A DNA stretch of 64,000 nucleotides, from contig JAJLRJ010000006.1 of assembly GCA_024195265.1 (NCBI GenBank), positions 14,691,639 through 14,755,638 of the forward strand, read 5' to 3'. The first letter of the stretch is position 1; the number at the start of each line of letters is the position of its first letter. The stretch comes from Dendrophyllia cribrosa. Taxonomy: Eukaryota; Cnidaria; Anthozoa; Scleractinia; Dendrophylliidae. The notes under the pieces were generated by a model. The model was not told the origin of the DNA. It saw nothing but the letters and a program-made list of their open reading frames with translations, and did no database searches. Shown in pieces: positions 22,901 through 32,329 of the stretch. The translations under genes and the position numbers were made by a program.

Positions 22901-25900
22901 AATTAGGCGATATCACGCAAGCTTCAGCGCAATGATAGTTTTATAATTCAACACATTGATAACAAAGGAATATTATTTGTTTAATCAAAGTTATTGAAAG
23001 GGACACCCGGCTGAAATATCGTGTTTTCATGATTATGGCCAGGAGCTTGCTTTAATCACCTAAAAATTTACAAAACACCCCATAACATAGCTAGATTCAT
23101 GAGATGAGCATAGAGATTTTGGATTGCTTGAAAAGTGAACGAGATATTTCCATTAAAGCCATGTCAAGTGTCGGAAAAATGGCGTTCATGTGGATCCCCG
23201 CCTTAAGACGAACTTTTCAAGAAAATCCTTGATGTAATCGACATCAAGCAAATAGATGTCAAGAAATCCACGAGTTGTAAGACTTCTGCCAGAGTTATAA
23301 ATGAAAACAGCAGTTTTATGACGTTAAAGGACGAAAACGAGCTTCGCACCCAAACGCAGCCACGCCTCGTGCACATCTAAGAAAATGTGTCCCACATGGG
23401 AGGAAAAGACGCTGTCGCCTCTTATATATGCTTTCAGTATCATCAGGTTATTTAGAGCTCCCTCGTGCGGATGGACTGGTGAGGGTGGGACTCTGCAGGG
23501 ACTCTGCTCCCTGTAACTAGGGGGAGCATTTTGCTCAAATTATTTTTTATTTTATTCTTTTAACTTGTATCTATTTCAAATGGACGTATCTGGCACTGTA
23601 TGTAAATGTAAATGTTAAGAAAACTATGTACTTGTATCTTGAAATTGGAAGAAACCGTACGTCGTCAAAAGTAATAGAAACAAAGAAATATGAACTAAAC
23701 AGACAAAATAACAGTAGAAAAGACAACATTTCACAAGAATGACCGCCTGTCAATAAATGGCAAATTTTATGAACTGTAGTTCACTTCACTCCTTGCAATA
23801 CTGCACTTTTTATTCCAAACTACTGCTTTTGTTTTGCTCTATAGAATCGTTTTATCCAACTAAGTTGTATATTTGGTGGCATTTGACGATATAACGTGAA
23901 AATAAGCTAAGCGAAATTTTGCTATTTCGGCTGGACAGTGTTCCTTTAAAAGAGTTGTAAACTTGAGAGCCTGCGGCTCGCCATTGGAAATATCCATACA
24001 GTTCTGCCATTCGATCAAGTGACATTTACCGTGGTATAACGCTGGATATCTAATGAACCAATCACAATGCTTCGCTTGACATTAAGAAGATTTAAAGTGA
24101 ATTAAGTACAAAGATTTTAACGTCGTAAATAAAAGTGCATGTAACCGTACAAACCGCGGTAAACGAAAATCCAAGTGTGATTTAACCAATAATTAAGGCG
24201 GGATTTTTTCTCCATGGGAAATGCGCCATTTACCTTGGTGTGTGCATGTAACCGAAACCTATCGCGCAAGGCGTATTAAAATGTCTCAGTTTTAATTCTT
24301 GTAAATTGCTTAAACTTAATACATGTCTGTTTTGTCCGTTTGCAGGCCACCCAATGAAAGTATTTTTTTATGAAAGTATCTTTCGAAATTGTTATTTATA
24401 AAATTTGTGTGTGCTTGCATTCACCACTTTCATAATGGCGGCCGATTTATTTATTCTTTTATATGTATGTTAATTAGCCTCACCGGCCTCGTTGGCGTGT
24501 GCAAAGTTCAAAAGAATTTTTACTCTAAAACGAGGCCGGTGAGGCTAATTAACATACATATAAAAGAATAAATAAAACGGGCGCCATTATGAAAGTGGTG
24601 TATTCCAATTTGACTATAGGGCTAACTTAAAAAATACAACAACAAAGTAGCTAGTAGCTAGTAAAACTTACAAAATTTTCATCGTAAACTGCGCCAAAAT
24701 CAAAAGCCTCTTTGTGATCCGCTACAGGCCTTTCTGGATTTAAACTGAAAGGAAACAAAAATATTTAAACTCATTAAAGACGATTGTTTTAATTTGTCAG
24801 CACCTCTGTCATTTCTATCTCGTGAATACCCCCCCCCCCCCCCCCCCTCCTACATCCAATTCCCCACCAGTAGAGCAAAACGAGTATAGGCGAGGCCATT
24901 TTGGCAACGTTTTTGGGTGTCTGATTCAGTGTAACAGCTCGGCTAGTGTCTCGAGATTACTTTTAAGATACCTTAACCCTTATATCAAATTAAAGATTAT
25001 AGAGCTGGCTATCTAAATATATCAATCATTTTCTCATAGAATGAATTGTCGCTAAAAGATTGATCAATTGGCTCAAAAATTGAATCCATCTACAGAATAA
25101 AATATGCCCTTCTCCAAATGCCATTGATCTGCACTTTTATGAATTCACTTTCTTCATTTTTAAGAACGTAGGACCAGTGCAAAACGATTTACACAGCTTA
25201 CCCCTCTCTTCCAAAGGCGTCCCAACCATCTCGACATAATTTGCCTGTCTTTGAATATTTCTGTTTCGCTTCATCGCTTAGGTTGAAAAAATTATCCGTT
25301 GCCTCAAAAACAGAATCCATCTGCAGAGTTAAAAATGAAATTATCTTCTGGTCAACATGCCACATTAATTTGCATGTAGTACACATATATTGCACTAGTG
25401 AAATCGTTCATGTTAGGGACCAGAAAATCATAGAGAACGTGCTCTTATCCTCATTCAAATGAATTATAGAGCCGATTGTCAGAAAAAAAATCAACTCTTT
25501 CTTAACTATTAGCTCCGCCTGAGTAGACAGCTGGGTCACGCATGCAACAGCTTGCGCCAATAATTATTACTGGGCCCATGACAGTATCTCTCCACAGCCC
25601 CCCCCCCCCCCACCCCCACTCCTCCCCACAAACACACTCTTCTCTCCATGCATGAAAGGGTCATAACTATATTAGGGACGGACCATTAGAAAAGTGATGG
25701 GGGGGGGGGGGGAGGGGGGGGGGGGGGGGGGGGGCAGAAGGAGAAGTCCTATTGTAGTTGTTATTTACTATATTGTTATTATTGTTGTTATTATTGTTAT
25801 TATTGTTGTAATTATTGTTATATTGTTGTTATTTAATATATAAAAGCTGCCAAAGTGCCTATTGAAAATAGCGCTCTTGGCGTTTCAAAAATTCAAAACA

Positions 25901-28230
25901 TTCTTGGGACCTTCCTATACTATTATTTATAAATAGTATTATAAAGGTGACAGGCCAAACACGACTCCCGCTAGTCGCAAAATGTATAAAGAAGCCTTTA
26001 GAAATGCTTTCCCAAGAAGGTCTACGAGATATTTGTTCCCTTTAGATCACCAATATAGAATTGTGACTAGTCACTATTATCTCTGTCTCAGTTTTGCATG
26101 CTCGATATGTATTGTATGACTCTTTGATGATCTTTGGGATAAAAATCTCTTAAGTGACAGGAGATTTTCATGCTGTGTAGCCATTTATGGAATTATTGTT
26201 TCTCTATGCCTTCGTTATGCTAGCTCTCTTGGCATATGTTAGGGCTTCTTTGGCTAACTTTTGTTGCAAGATATGTAGTGATCGGCTGCAGTTTTTGTTA
26301 TTGTTATGAATATGCTAGGATCAGTCAATCTCTCAGCCCGTGCAGGGGCGTAGCTACCTGTACGCACGTACGCACGTGCGTACCTGAAAAAGTCGGGAAA
26401 AAAGAAAGATTTGGGACTTGAGGGTGGCCAGGGAGGAGGTAGGGGGAGTGTTTGGAAATTGATTGTGAGTACCTCTGAAAAATTCCTGGCTACGCCCCTG
26501 CCGTGATTTAGTGTCAAAGTCTGCGGTGTGCAAGACTTGTGAGAAAGTGGATCTTTATCACGGATGTAGGCGTCTAAGATCAAAGTCTGAAGCTGCCGTG
26601 TCTCTATTGGAATCATGACTTCTTGCAGTTTATGTTTTACAGTGGCGGATCCAGGGGGGAGGGTCGGGGGGGTCCGGACCCCCCCTTTCAGAACTGTGTC
26701 TCCCTTGTGGTTCATAGAAATAATAGAATAAAATTGTTTTATACGTAGTTGTTTCACCTCCACCAATTGCTGATTGTCAATTTTTTGACTTAACAAACGC
26801 TTTTCGAGTTTCAGGAGTGCTGGAAATGGCGTTTCAGAGGGTAAAATTGGAAAAATTTCCGGGCAGGCATGAACCCGGACCCCCCGTTTCAGAAATCCCT
26901 GGATCCGCCTCTGTTTTAGCTCCTTGTTTTATATCTAGTTCTGTTTCTGAGAAGTGTTTCTTGGAGCTTGAAGAACCTCCGTTGTTTCATCATGGCGTTA
27001 TTGCATCCCGACATGGCTTGAACAGATTTGGTGATCTGTATTGAAAATCTCACGGACGCTAGTGAATTCTTACGTTTTTCTTAAGCAAGACTCGAGTTTC
27101 GGTTCTTAGGTGAACCTCATCAGTTGCTCCCATAATTAAGTAACTGTCTCGCGGAATAATATGAAATTATTCCGTTAATTGTACATGAAATGTTTGCCGC
27201 TTTTGTACTCTTGGGAAGGATCGAATGTTCCGTTTTCTCATTGGCTCGTTTAATTGAAGCAATAGCATTGGTGTAGTTTCGATCCGACGTTAAGTTGTGT
27301 TTCTTTCTGAGGCTTTATTCTTAATTTCATAGCATGTATGATATTTTCTGACACAAAGAACAGTTCTTTTCGTGTTGTAGAGAGGAGGTCTCGTGTATGT
27401 CTCAATGAATTCAAGATACACTGCATATTTTTTCTACAACAGGCGTGTAATTCTGGTGTCAAGTTGTGTTTGTTTCATGCGTTCCATAATAGGATATAGT
27501 CTTGTGCAACGTAGCGGACTATTCCTAATATATATTTTTCAAATATACGAAATGGTCAAAATTACACCTTTTTTTTAAGTAGTAAATGAAAAACAAAGCA
27601 ATATTTGTCTGAAAAAAAAAATTCGTGCAGAGGGTTTCACCTGCAAAAAAAAATCCTGCACAAGCAATGGGCGAAAAAAAAAAAAATTCGTGCAAGCTGA
27701 AAATCCCCCATCCCCCCATCACTTTTCTAATGGTCCGTCCCTTAATCTAATTAATTGGTGTTTCCCTTTCCTGTATTTCATGGACCTCTTGTTTCACGGC
27801 TACACCAGGGGCCTATTCAGGCTCCTGGGCTACAACTAATATAAAACATCAAGAAACCTTTTTTGATTTGATTTGATTAAAAACAACAACAACAACAACA
27901 ACAACAGAGTATAAAGACTTCCTGCTCACTCTCTTGTATAGATTAGTTTAAATTCCCGTGTTGCCAAGTTAAGGGAGTCCGATGTCGCTTTTGCACCCTT
28001 CTTTCCCTTTGGCACGGGGTCAGGAAAGTGAAAATAAGCTGATTAAGCTGAACACTCACCATTTCCTGTGGTATGCCATGATTCTTCAGATACACAAATC
28101 CAATCGTGCTAAAAGCTTCGTACAGCTGATTAGTGAGGTCTTCGATGGCGCTAATGTCGCCATTTTGACTCAAAGGATCATGGTCGTTCTGTAAACCCAT
28201 TGCGCTAAAATCTACAACTGGAATCGCCAT
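16730..28230 (-). CDS. 2-oxoglutarate/Fe(II)-dependent dioxygenase, isopenicillin N synthase-like (7 exons, 327 aa)
   Basis: Spliced gene: 28230-28060, 25320-25202, 24744-24672, 22650-22537, 21908-21696, 19318-19208, 16912-16730. These sum to 984 nt (327 codons plus TAA), and every intron begins GT and ends AG. Residues about 1-100 form the DIOX_N-type N-terminal domain (starts MAIPVVDFSAMG; NHGIP at 50-54). The double-stranded beta-helix core follows, with iron ligands in GEHTDYG (H212, D214) and STVHRV (H269), and R284-x-S286, the 2-oxoglutarate or substrate carboxylate motif of this family. Length and ligand spacing fit the IPNS-like family, whose members are soluble oxidases that use O2 and usually 2OG. 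The substrate cannot be deduced; plant, fungal and bacterial relatives hydroxylate or cyclise small metabolites. ATG at 28230 is the first in-frame Met and sits at the family's usual start. No frameshift or lost residue is seen. Introns 1, 5 and 6 are loaded with transposons. Confidence 0.9.
16970..17782. mobile_element. Inverted-repeat element in intron 6
   Basis: Left end CTTTTCAATAGCACGCGAAC is repeated in inverse at about 17750-17782 (GTTCGCGTGTTATTGAAAAG), with TIRs of roughly 33-38 bp. It lies just upstream of exon 7 in the dioxygenase intron. Contains TGACGTCATATTTGGCAGC and no transposase. Confidence 0.5.
18428..18556. mobile_element. Palindromic MITE, TGTTGTAGTTAATTTT ends
   Basis: Nearly the whole 129 bp folds back on itself. 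A second family member with the same architecture is at 55758-55886. Confidence 0.7.
18572..18807. mobile_element. Palindromic Harbinger-type MITE, TAA target duplication
   Basis: Ends AGGCCCGGCCAAACG and its inverse, flanked by TAA on both sides. Long imperfect palindrome with repeated CAACATGTTG and GTTTGGCC motifs; 236 bp. The 3-bp TWA duplication fits PIF/Harbinger. Confidence 0.75.
19208..19318 (-). CDS. Dioxygenase exon 6 (residues 231-267)
   Basis: The acceptor TTCTAG ends at 19319; the exon encodes VTNVDGEFVP to NIGDMMQRWTSDKLKST and ends before a GTATGT donor at 19207. The GDMMQRWTSDKLKST block is the family signature just upstream of the distal iron histidine. Confidence 0.9.
19480..19600 (-). 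repeat. SINE-like fragment (second half)
   Basis: On the minus strand GGTTCGATTCTTGTCGGGGA resembles the T arm and tail start of a tRNA-derived SINE. No box A is found adjacent. It could be the other part of the tRNA-like head at 21506-21572, separated by the 19831-21487 element, but that is not proven. Confidence 0.3.
20481..21036 (+). pseudogene. Decayed DUF3504 / Crypton- or ZMYM/QRICH1-like ORF in two exons
   Basis: Pieces in shifting frames read AIPPSTKYKNKWATSIFYEW, then ERYPPKTVNGIICGIRRFLE, then AEALNPLDNGDRR. A GT-AG intron (20860-20948) joins the last piece in frame to FTLFHRALHAESKEGTRARG and LTFDDQERN, which ends at a second donor, GTAAGG, at 21037. This order (Trp-containing helix, YPP-x-T, ICGI-x-R-x-L, NPLD) is that of the DUF3504 domain of Crypton-derived tyrosine-recombinase proteins. 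At least two frameshifts are needed, so it is dead. Confidence 0.55.
21055..21361. mobile_element. MITE with 60-bp inverted arms, nested in the 1.66-kb element
   Basis: Left arm 21055-21119 and right arm 21297-21361 are inverse complements with few mismatches (TATACAGCT ... GACCGCAAG). Confidence 0.75.
21506..21572 (-). tRNA. tRNA-like SINE head
   Basis: Minus strand GTAGCTCAGTGGTTAG gives a good box A; GGGTTCGATGG is a weakened box B. The anticodon-arm region TCCGACCGGTGTGCGGA is stem-forming. Box B is degenerate and the acceptor does not close, so this is a tRNA-derived repeat rather than a tRNA gene. Confidence 0.4.
21696..21908 (-). CDS. Dioxygenase exon 5 (residues 160-230, HxD motif)
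   Basis: Largest exon, 71 codons. It contains QLRYNCYP and GEHTDYGAITLLIQDD, that is the first two iron ligands H212 and D214, and ends GGLE before GTAAGG. The acceptor is taken as GAAG ending at 21909; a nearby alternative AG cannot be excluded. Confidence 0.9.
21975..22330. repeat. Diverged tandem duplication, unit about 180 bp
   Basis: Both units contain AGTCTAACTTAA, then TGG(G/A)CCTCC(G/A)CATT, then a CTGGTCTGTG/TTGCCTGTGA block, then CACTGTTAA. Located in intron 4. Nothing coding. Confidence 0.45.
22537..22650 (-). CDS. Dioxygenase exon 4 (residues 122-159)
   Basis: The acceptor TTACAG precedes NWPNAEVPNF; the donor GTAAGC begins at 22536. Phase 0 at both ends. It encodes the linker helix LSQLALRVLSVMAVGLQL that precedes the catalytic core. 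Confidence 0.87.
22825..22943. mobile_element. Hairpin MITE
   Basis: GCGTGATATCGCCTAATT and its inverse AATTAGGCGATATCACGC enclose a GC-rich loop; outer ends ACTATTATAGCGC/GCGCAATGATAGT also pair. In intron 3. Confidence 0.7.
22998..23945 (+). mobile_element. hAT-like element remnant with partial transposase
   Basis: Left end GGGACACCCGGCTGAAATA and right end TTTCGGCTGGACAGTGTTCC are imperfect TIRs. Contains a transposase fragment at 23102-23235 and the GGTGGCATTTG subterminal motif. A shorter deletion copy is at 31325-31688. In intron 3 of the dioxygenase gene. Confidence 0.55.
23099..23235 (+). pseudogene. hAT transposase fragment
   Basis: Reads MSIEILDCLKSERDISIKAM then a stop soon after. 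It matches, residue for residue in most positions, the longer fragment on the minus strand at 62493-62164. The shared upstream sequence ends in ATAG, which could be a splice acceptor. Confidence 0.6.
24422..24600. mobile_element. Palindromic MITE, about 70-bp arms
   Basis: CACCACTTTCATAATGGCG at the left is matched inversely at the right end; the arms continue through TTAGCCTCACCGGCCTCGTT. 179 bp, intron 3, just downstream of exon 3. Confidence 0.8.
24672..24744 (-). CDS. Dioxygenase exon 3 (residues 97-121)
   Basis: Only 73 nt, too short to stand out as an ORF. The acceptor TTTCAG ends at 24745 and the donor GTAAGT begins at 24671. It encodes LNPERPVADHKEAFDFG plus AVYDENF, matching the conserved D-x-KE-x-FD-x-G block of the family. 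It restores the frame left by exon 2. Confidence 0.87.
24829..24847. repeat. Poly-C tract
   Basis: A run of about 19 C in intron 2. Confidence 0.85.
25030..25089 (-). pseudogene. Decayed duplicate of dioxygenase exon 2
   Basis: Inside intron 2, an acceptor-like TTCTGTAG is followed by ATGGATTCAATTTTTGAG, which reads MDSIFEPIDQSFSDNS and parallels exon 2 (MDSVFEATDNFFNLSDE). The similarity fades after about 55 nt and no matching donor is evident. It may be a relic of a tandem exon duplication. Confidence 0.5.
25202..25320 (-). CDS. Dioxygenase exon 2 (residues 58-97)
   Basis: The acceptor CTGCAG ends at 25321, and the exon starts MDSVFEATDNFFNLSDE. The donor GTAAGC begins at 25201, leaving a split glycine codon (GG|T). 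The FFNLSDEAKQKY stretch matches the family pattern of an aromatic pair followed by a lysine helix. A decayed second copy of this exon lies just downstream at 25089-25032. Confidence 0.88.
25698..25735. repeat. Poly-G tract
   Basis: Nearly pure G interrupted by one A, next to the left TIR of the 2.07-kb element. Confidence 0.85.
25755..25835. repeat. (TTATTG)n-type microsatellite
   Basis: Imperfect TTGTTATTATTGTTA repeats, about 80 bp. Confidence 0.75.
26343..26500. mobile_element. hAT-type MITE, CAGGGGCGTAGC ends, 5-bp duplication
   Basis: CAGGGGCGTAGCTA at the left, TGGCTACGCCCCTG at the right, CCGTG on both flanks. 158 bp. The CAGGG end and 5-bp duplication resemble the hAT element at 61344-62976. 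Confidence 0.75.
26640..26913. mobile_element. hAT-type MITE, CAGTGGCGGATCCAGG ends
   Basis: CAGTGGCGGATCCAGG and its near inverse CCTGGATCCGCCTCTG, flanked by TTTTA on both sides. The interior has GGACCCCCC motifs near both ends. Confidence 0.75.
27083..27129 (-). ncRNA. Hammerhead ribozyme, type I, complete core
   Basis: Read on the minus strand. Stem I 5' strand is GAGCAA (27129-27124); core CUGAUGA at 27123-27117. Stem II is GGUUC/GAACC with loop ACCUAA (27116-27101), then GAAA at 27100-27097. A very short stem III CUCGAG follows, then the cleavage triplet GUC (27091-27089). Stem I 3' strand is UUGCUU (27088-27083), pairing with GAGCAA in six positions, one a G-U wobble. All invariant core residues are present; predicted cleavage is after 27089. 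Such minimal type I hammerheads with tiny stem III are known from Penelope-like retroelements and retrozymes. Here it lies in intron 1 of the dioxygenase gene, in sense orientation, inside the 25675-27741 repeat. Confidence 0.8.
27884..27908. repeat. (AAC)n microsatellite
   Basis: About eight CAA units, between the 2.07-kb element and exon 1. Confidence 0.8.
28060..28230 (-). CDS. Dioxygenase exon 1 (residues 1-57)
   Basis: Coding start and N-terminal domain, ending GIPQEM before a GTGAGT donor at 28059. Phase 0. The segment FSTIGFVYLKNHGIP is the typical first beta-strand motif of IPNS-like oxygenases. Confidence 0.9.
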
Positions 28231-28449
28231 TTTGTTCCAAAGATCTCGTCTCCAGAGACTGCACGTTTCAGATCAGCTGAGACTTCTGGCCTGACATGAA
28301 GATGAAAATCAATCAGAAAGATTCTAGTGACGTATTGGTGATTTTTCTAGTCGTTCGATTTTGGTATTGTTGGATGATCACGTAGTTCATGCTCTGTAAT
28401 AGTGTAACTGAGGAAAAAGATCGGACAGGTCATTAAACCCGGGTTAAAC

Positions 28450-28590
28450 GGACACTGTCCCGCCGAAAAAGCAAAATTTCGCTTAGCTTATTTCTACGTT
28501 ATATCGCCAAATGCCACCAACTTAGTTGTACAACTATACAACTTAGTTGGATAAAAATACTCTATAGAGCAAAACAGTGTTTCCCTAAGT
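28450..28590. repeat. One end of the hAT-like family, upstream of the dioxygenase start
   Basis: GGACACTGTCCCGCCGAAAA followed by GCTTAGCTTATTTC and the GGCATTTGG-type motif in inverse. The partner end is not adjacent. Confidence 0.4.
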
Positions 28591-28772
28591 CATTCCTTAA
28601 TTTTACTGCCAAATTATCCTTAGTAAAAATACAGACTCCACCTTCTATTTATTTTTGTCTAATCGTTTGGATTAGATTGTTAAATTCTTGCGATGAATAA
28701 AAATTAGATCTAGGATTCAGTGGAATATCTATATCTTGAAAATTGTCATTCCGATAAAATTTACTCTTATTA

Positions 28773-29282
28773 CAGTGGAATCCCGATTTTTCAAACCTCC
28801 AAGGAGGTTCGAAAAATCGAAGGTGGTATTGACCGGGGAGAGGGGGGGGGGGGGGAGTACTCCCGACAATTTAGGATAGGTGTGTGCCGCCAAGGTTCTC
28901 AAACTCTGACCCTATTTAAGGGTGGAAAATCGAGATTTGATATCCTTTTTAAGGCCCAAAACCAAGGCGTGTAGTACAGTTTTAACATACCATATCTTTT
29001 TCGTTTTGCGCGTTGAGGTGGATACTGCAATTTAGTGACCCTATCTAAAGAATATCTACGGATCACAATACCAAAAATACCGAAAAGGATACCCTATTTT
29101 TAAAAGGACTGAGCACCTCAAAAACCCTACCCTATCGGGCGGCACATACCTATACAGCGTATATAAGGGAGTATCCCTCCGCGAGGGTATTGGCTGAAAA
29201 TCAAATTCAAGGGAAACGAGTTTTGGTACGGATAATCGTGACTTTCGAAAAATCGAGTATTCGAAAAATCTGGAATCCACTG
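28773..29282. mobile_element. Tc1/mariner-type MITE, TA target duplication, with nested repeat
   Basis: CAGTGGAATCCCGATTTTTC and its near inverse at the right end, TA on both flanks. Subterminal TTCGAAAAATCG is present at both ends. A TACTCCC-family repeat is inserted at about 28843-29178. Confidence 0.75.
28843..29178. repeat. TACTCCC / AGGTATGTGCCG repeat, copy 1
   Basis: Poly-G then GAGTACTCCCGACAATTT at one end, GTATATAAGGGAGTATCCC at the other. Internal blocks (GGTGTGTGCCGCC, CCCTATTTTTA) recur in the copies at 43706 and 57420. Confidence 0.6.
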
Positions 29283-29299
29283 TATGTGAGAAGACTTCC

Positions 29300-30950
29300 T
29301 GCCGGTATGGGTTGAACGCCAAGTTTTCAAATTTCATATTGCGTTCAAATGATCGTCACTATTGAATGGCAAGCAGACGTCGCGTCTACGGATTAATAGC
29401 ACGTGAACTTGTCATCAATGTCAGAAAGATTATAGCCAGCTTTAAACCGGAGACGTGAAAGCTGTTTGAAGTATTTTTTTGTCACGTGACAGTCTTTTTT
29501 TAATTGGCACGTAAAAACTCTTCAACCGAAGTCCTATTTGTACTAAAGTCATGATCCTGTTTGTATGGTCTGAACTGTTTGACCTTGGTGTGTGTTACCT
29601 GCTGTGTGACTGTGTCTAAACTGCGTAAGTGCTATTACCAACAGGGAGAATAAACGCTTTATTCATACCGCGGTTAAAATTGCGGAATAATTCGGTATCA
29701 CTGAGCGATCATATTTTGCGTGCACTTTGAATCTTGATCAATTTGGCCCAGTTTTGTCGAAAGTTGACCTTATATTTGTTCACGAAACGTAGGCCCAGTC
29801 TGGCCATCTGCATACTTCTTAGACCCAGTCTACCCGATTTGGTCACAGAATATCGAGCGCAATAAGTTTGATCTGGCGGTTACTATTGAAGTCCAAAACC
29901 AATCCCTTTACCTGTCGTCAGCAAATTACTCCCCCTATCGATAACAACTATCTAGCTAGCCCTAATTAATTTATTATTTTTTGATTGTATTATGGTGAAT
30001 GACACCGGCACATTTGGTCCAAGCGAAACTGCTCAAACCACAGGACTACCAAGCGCGCAGAATGGAGAACTTGTGTGTTATCACTTTGATTTAACTCGTG
30101 TATAAATAAAGCTGTATTGTATTGTGTCAGTCAAGGATAAACCCGACAAATTGAAGAGGGTGACAAAGGGGGGTTCTAGATCATGTTTCACGGTATTTTT
30201 GCACGTCACGAAAAAAATGATAGGCAGTTCACGTTTCGCAAGAAAAAAGTGACAATTTTTTTATGCAAGAAAGCGCAAAAGAGAAAATCTTGGGACCTTG
30301 TGAATGATTTTGTTGACATTGTTTGTTCGTTTTTACGTTTTTACCATAGTGAAATACCGTGTCATAATAACCCCAAAATACATGAAAAATCAGTAATTTA
30401 TGCTGACCAATTCAAAGGTCACAAAGTTGTCAAAAAATGTCCGGCGGTCAATATAAAGAGGTTATTCAGCGTGACGCGAACGCACCAAGCGCTCGGCAGC
30501 GATGAGAGGCGGCTGTATTCGCAGGCTACGTGCTGAGTAAAAATGCCCAGCTTTATTACACAACTTTTCGCTGAACAAATTGTTTATTATACAACAGTAA
30601 TCGTGTCCTAAAACTAAGTTTTTGAAACTGTTTTACCTTTAGGTAGTTTTGTTAATTCTATTTTTATACCTACTTACATCGATTTTTATGTAGATTATAG
30701 GTTTTTATCACTGTAAATATTTTTGTTAGTTTTTTTATTCCATTATTATTTTAGACTTGTATATACACTGATCACCGGTTTATACCAGCGTTTTTATTTT
30801 AAATTCGCTGATCGGTTTTTCAGGATAAATAAAGCATTTATTATTGTTTTTCCTAGCGCGCGGTCAGAAGAGTATAATAACGAGTCACATTTGCACTCGT
30901 TTTGATGCGTATTTGCACTCAGGAATGATATGCATTATGTCGAATAATAA
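29300..30950. other. No gene supported
   Basis: A 117-codon frame at 30183-30536 has lysine-rich low-complexity composition and no domain. A TATAAATAAAGC near 30100 looks like a polyadenylation region of an unrecognised retroelement. Otherwise AT-rich. Confidence 0.4.
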
Positions 30951-30951
30951 A

Positions 30952-31290
30952 AGGGAGCTTAAGCCGGCAACGACGACGGCAACGCCAAGGAAAACGTCAC
31001 TTGAAAAAAGGATTCGCGCTATTTTAAACTACTTTGCAGTTGCTTCAATTTGTTTAGTTTGTCTAATGTGACTGGATTGTCCAGGAGCTGAATTTGAAGG
31101 GATGGCTTTCCGGTTCAAATGGAGAAAGGAAAATTAACCGTCGTGTGTTCACGTTCTCCAAAAAACCTATAATTTGATCATTTGACGTTGTTGTTTTGCA
31201 GGGAACGGCAAAGAAATGTACCAAAATGTAAAACGCACGTGTTTTGTGCCGTTCTCGCTGCCGTCGGCGTCGTGGTTGCTTAAGCTCCCT
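30952..31290. mobile_element. MITE with AGGGAGCTTAAG ends
   Basis: AGGGAGCTTAAGCC...GACGACGGCAACG at the left; the right end is the inverse of a close variant (CGCTGCCGTCGGCGTCGTGG). 339 bp, TIRs about 35-45 bp with mismatches. Confidence 0.75.
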
Positions 31291-31324
31291 AATGTCTATT
31301 ATGTACGGCTGCCCCTGTAACTAA

Positions 31325-31688
31325 GGGACAGTGTCTTGGCTGAAATATCGTGTTTCAAGATTATGGCCAGGAGCTTGCACTTACGCTCGGTTTTTGAATA
31401 TCTTGAAATAGACAAAAAACGCCAACAGTGATGAACGCAAAAAAATATGAAATAAAAAGACAAAATAGCGAATAATAATAATAAAAAAGTTTGGACTCCC
31501 TAACCGCCTATCACAAAATCAAAATTGATGAACTGTAATCCCCTTCAATCTTTGTAATCCTGCACTTTTTATTCAAACTACTGCTTCCTTTTTGCTCCAA
31601 TTTAGTCATATATTTAGTGGCATTTGGCTATATAACATGGCAATTAAGTAAACACACAATTTCGTTATTTCGCTGCCGCTGGATCCCA
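31325..31688. mobile_element. Deletion derivative of the 23.0-kb hAT-like element
   Basis: GGGACAGTGTCTTGGCTGAA and TGGCCAGGAGCTTGC match 22998-23055; the right part (GGCATTTGGCTATATAACATG, TTATTTCGCTG) matches 23870-23945. The transposase part is absent. Confidence 0.65.
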
Positions 31689-32329
31689 AGATTTACATTT
31701 TGGAAAATCACAGTTCACGGCTACCCACCAAGTTGCGGTTGACAGGGAAAAAATAGTTATTTCACATTTCACGAGAAAAAAAAATAAAGGTCATTCACAT
31801 TGAAGAGATGTGAAACGACCGGGAAAATGCAAAATTAACACTTAACACTTCATCAAAAAAGGCGTACAATGCCAGTTGTTAAAAATGGAAAGTAAAAAAA
31901 CACGGCAAGCTCGATCAATTTCTTTTGACAGTCATTATTCAAGACCAATGTTGCTCCATTTACTCATCAACTTACATGTAAATGCTAATTAAAGAATTTT
32001 AAAGCAGATTAATGTGAGAAATATTTTTTCTTAAGTTTATGGTGCGTCTTATAATCAAGTATTTTACTGATATTTTCGGTTTGTAAACTTGCTTAGTTTA
32101 GGGTACTTAGATATTTTCGGTTTGTAAGCTTGATATTTTTTTACCAAAAAATTTTCTGATATTTTCGGTTTGTAAACTTGCTTAGTCTAGGTTTATAAAA
32201 CCAAATTCTTGTGCTTCACCCCACCGACGCAGCACCACAGTTTCTCTAGAAACTAACCCCATTCATTAGTTTAGGGTGCGTCTTATAACCTAGTGCGTCT
32301 TATAACCGAATAAATACGGTACAAGTGGT

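Larger units (their letters stand above)
25675..27741. mobile_element. 2.07-kb TTA-flanked element in intron 1 (Harbinger-type ends)
   Basis: Left end GGGACGGACCATTAGAAAAG, then poly-G; right end is the inverse, preceded by CCCCCCATCACTTTT. TTA flanks both sides (25672-25674, 27742-27744). Inside lie a (TTATTG)n stretch at 25755-25835, two hAT-type MITEs and the hammerhead ribozyme. No transposase was recognised. Confidence 0.75.

Noticed and set aside
23445..23470. CTGATGA followed by GAAA on the minus strand
   Set aside because: The interval is too short to form stem II.
26254..26796. 180-codon minus-strand open frame
   Set aside because: It runs through both ends and the interiors of two MITEs (26343-26500 and 26640-26913), including proline runs from GGGGGG tracts. 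Repeat-derived, not a gene.
30183..30536. 117-codon plus-strand frame
   Set aside because: Lysine-rich low-complexity translation in AT-rich DNA with no domain.
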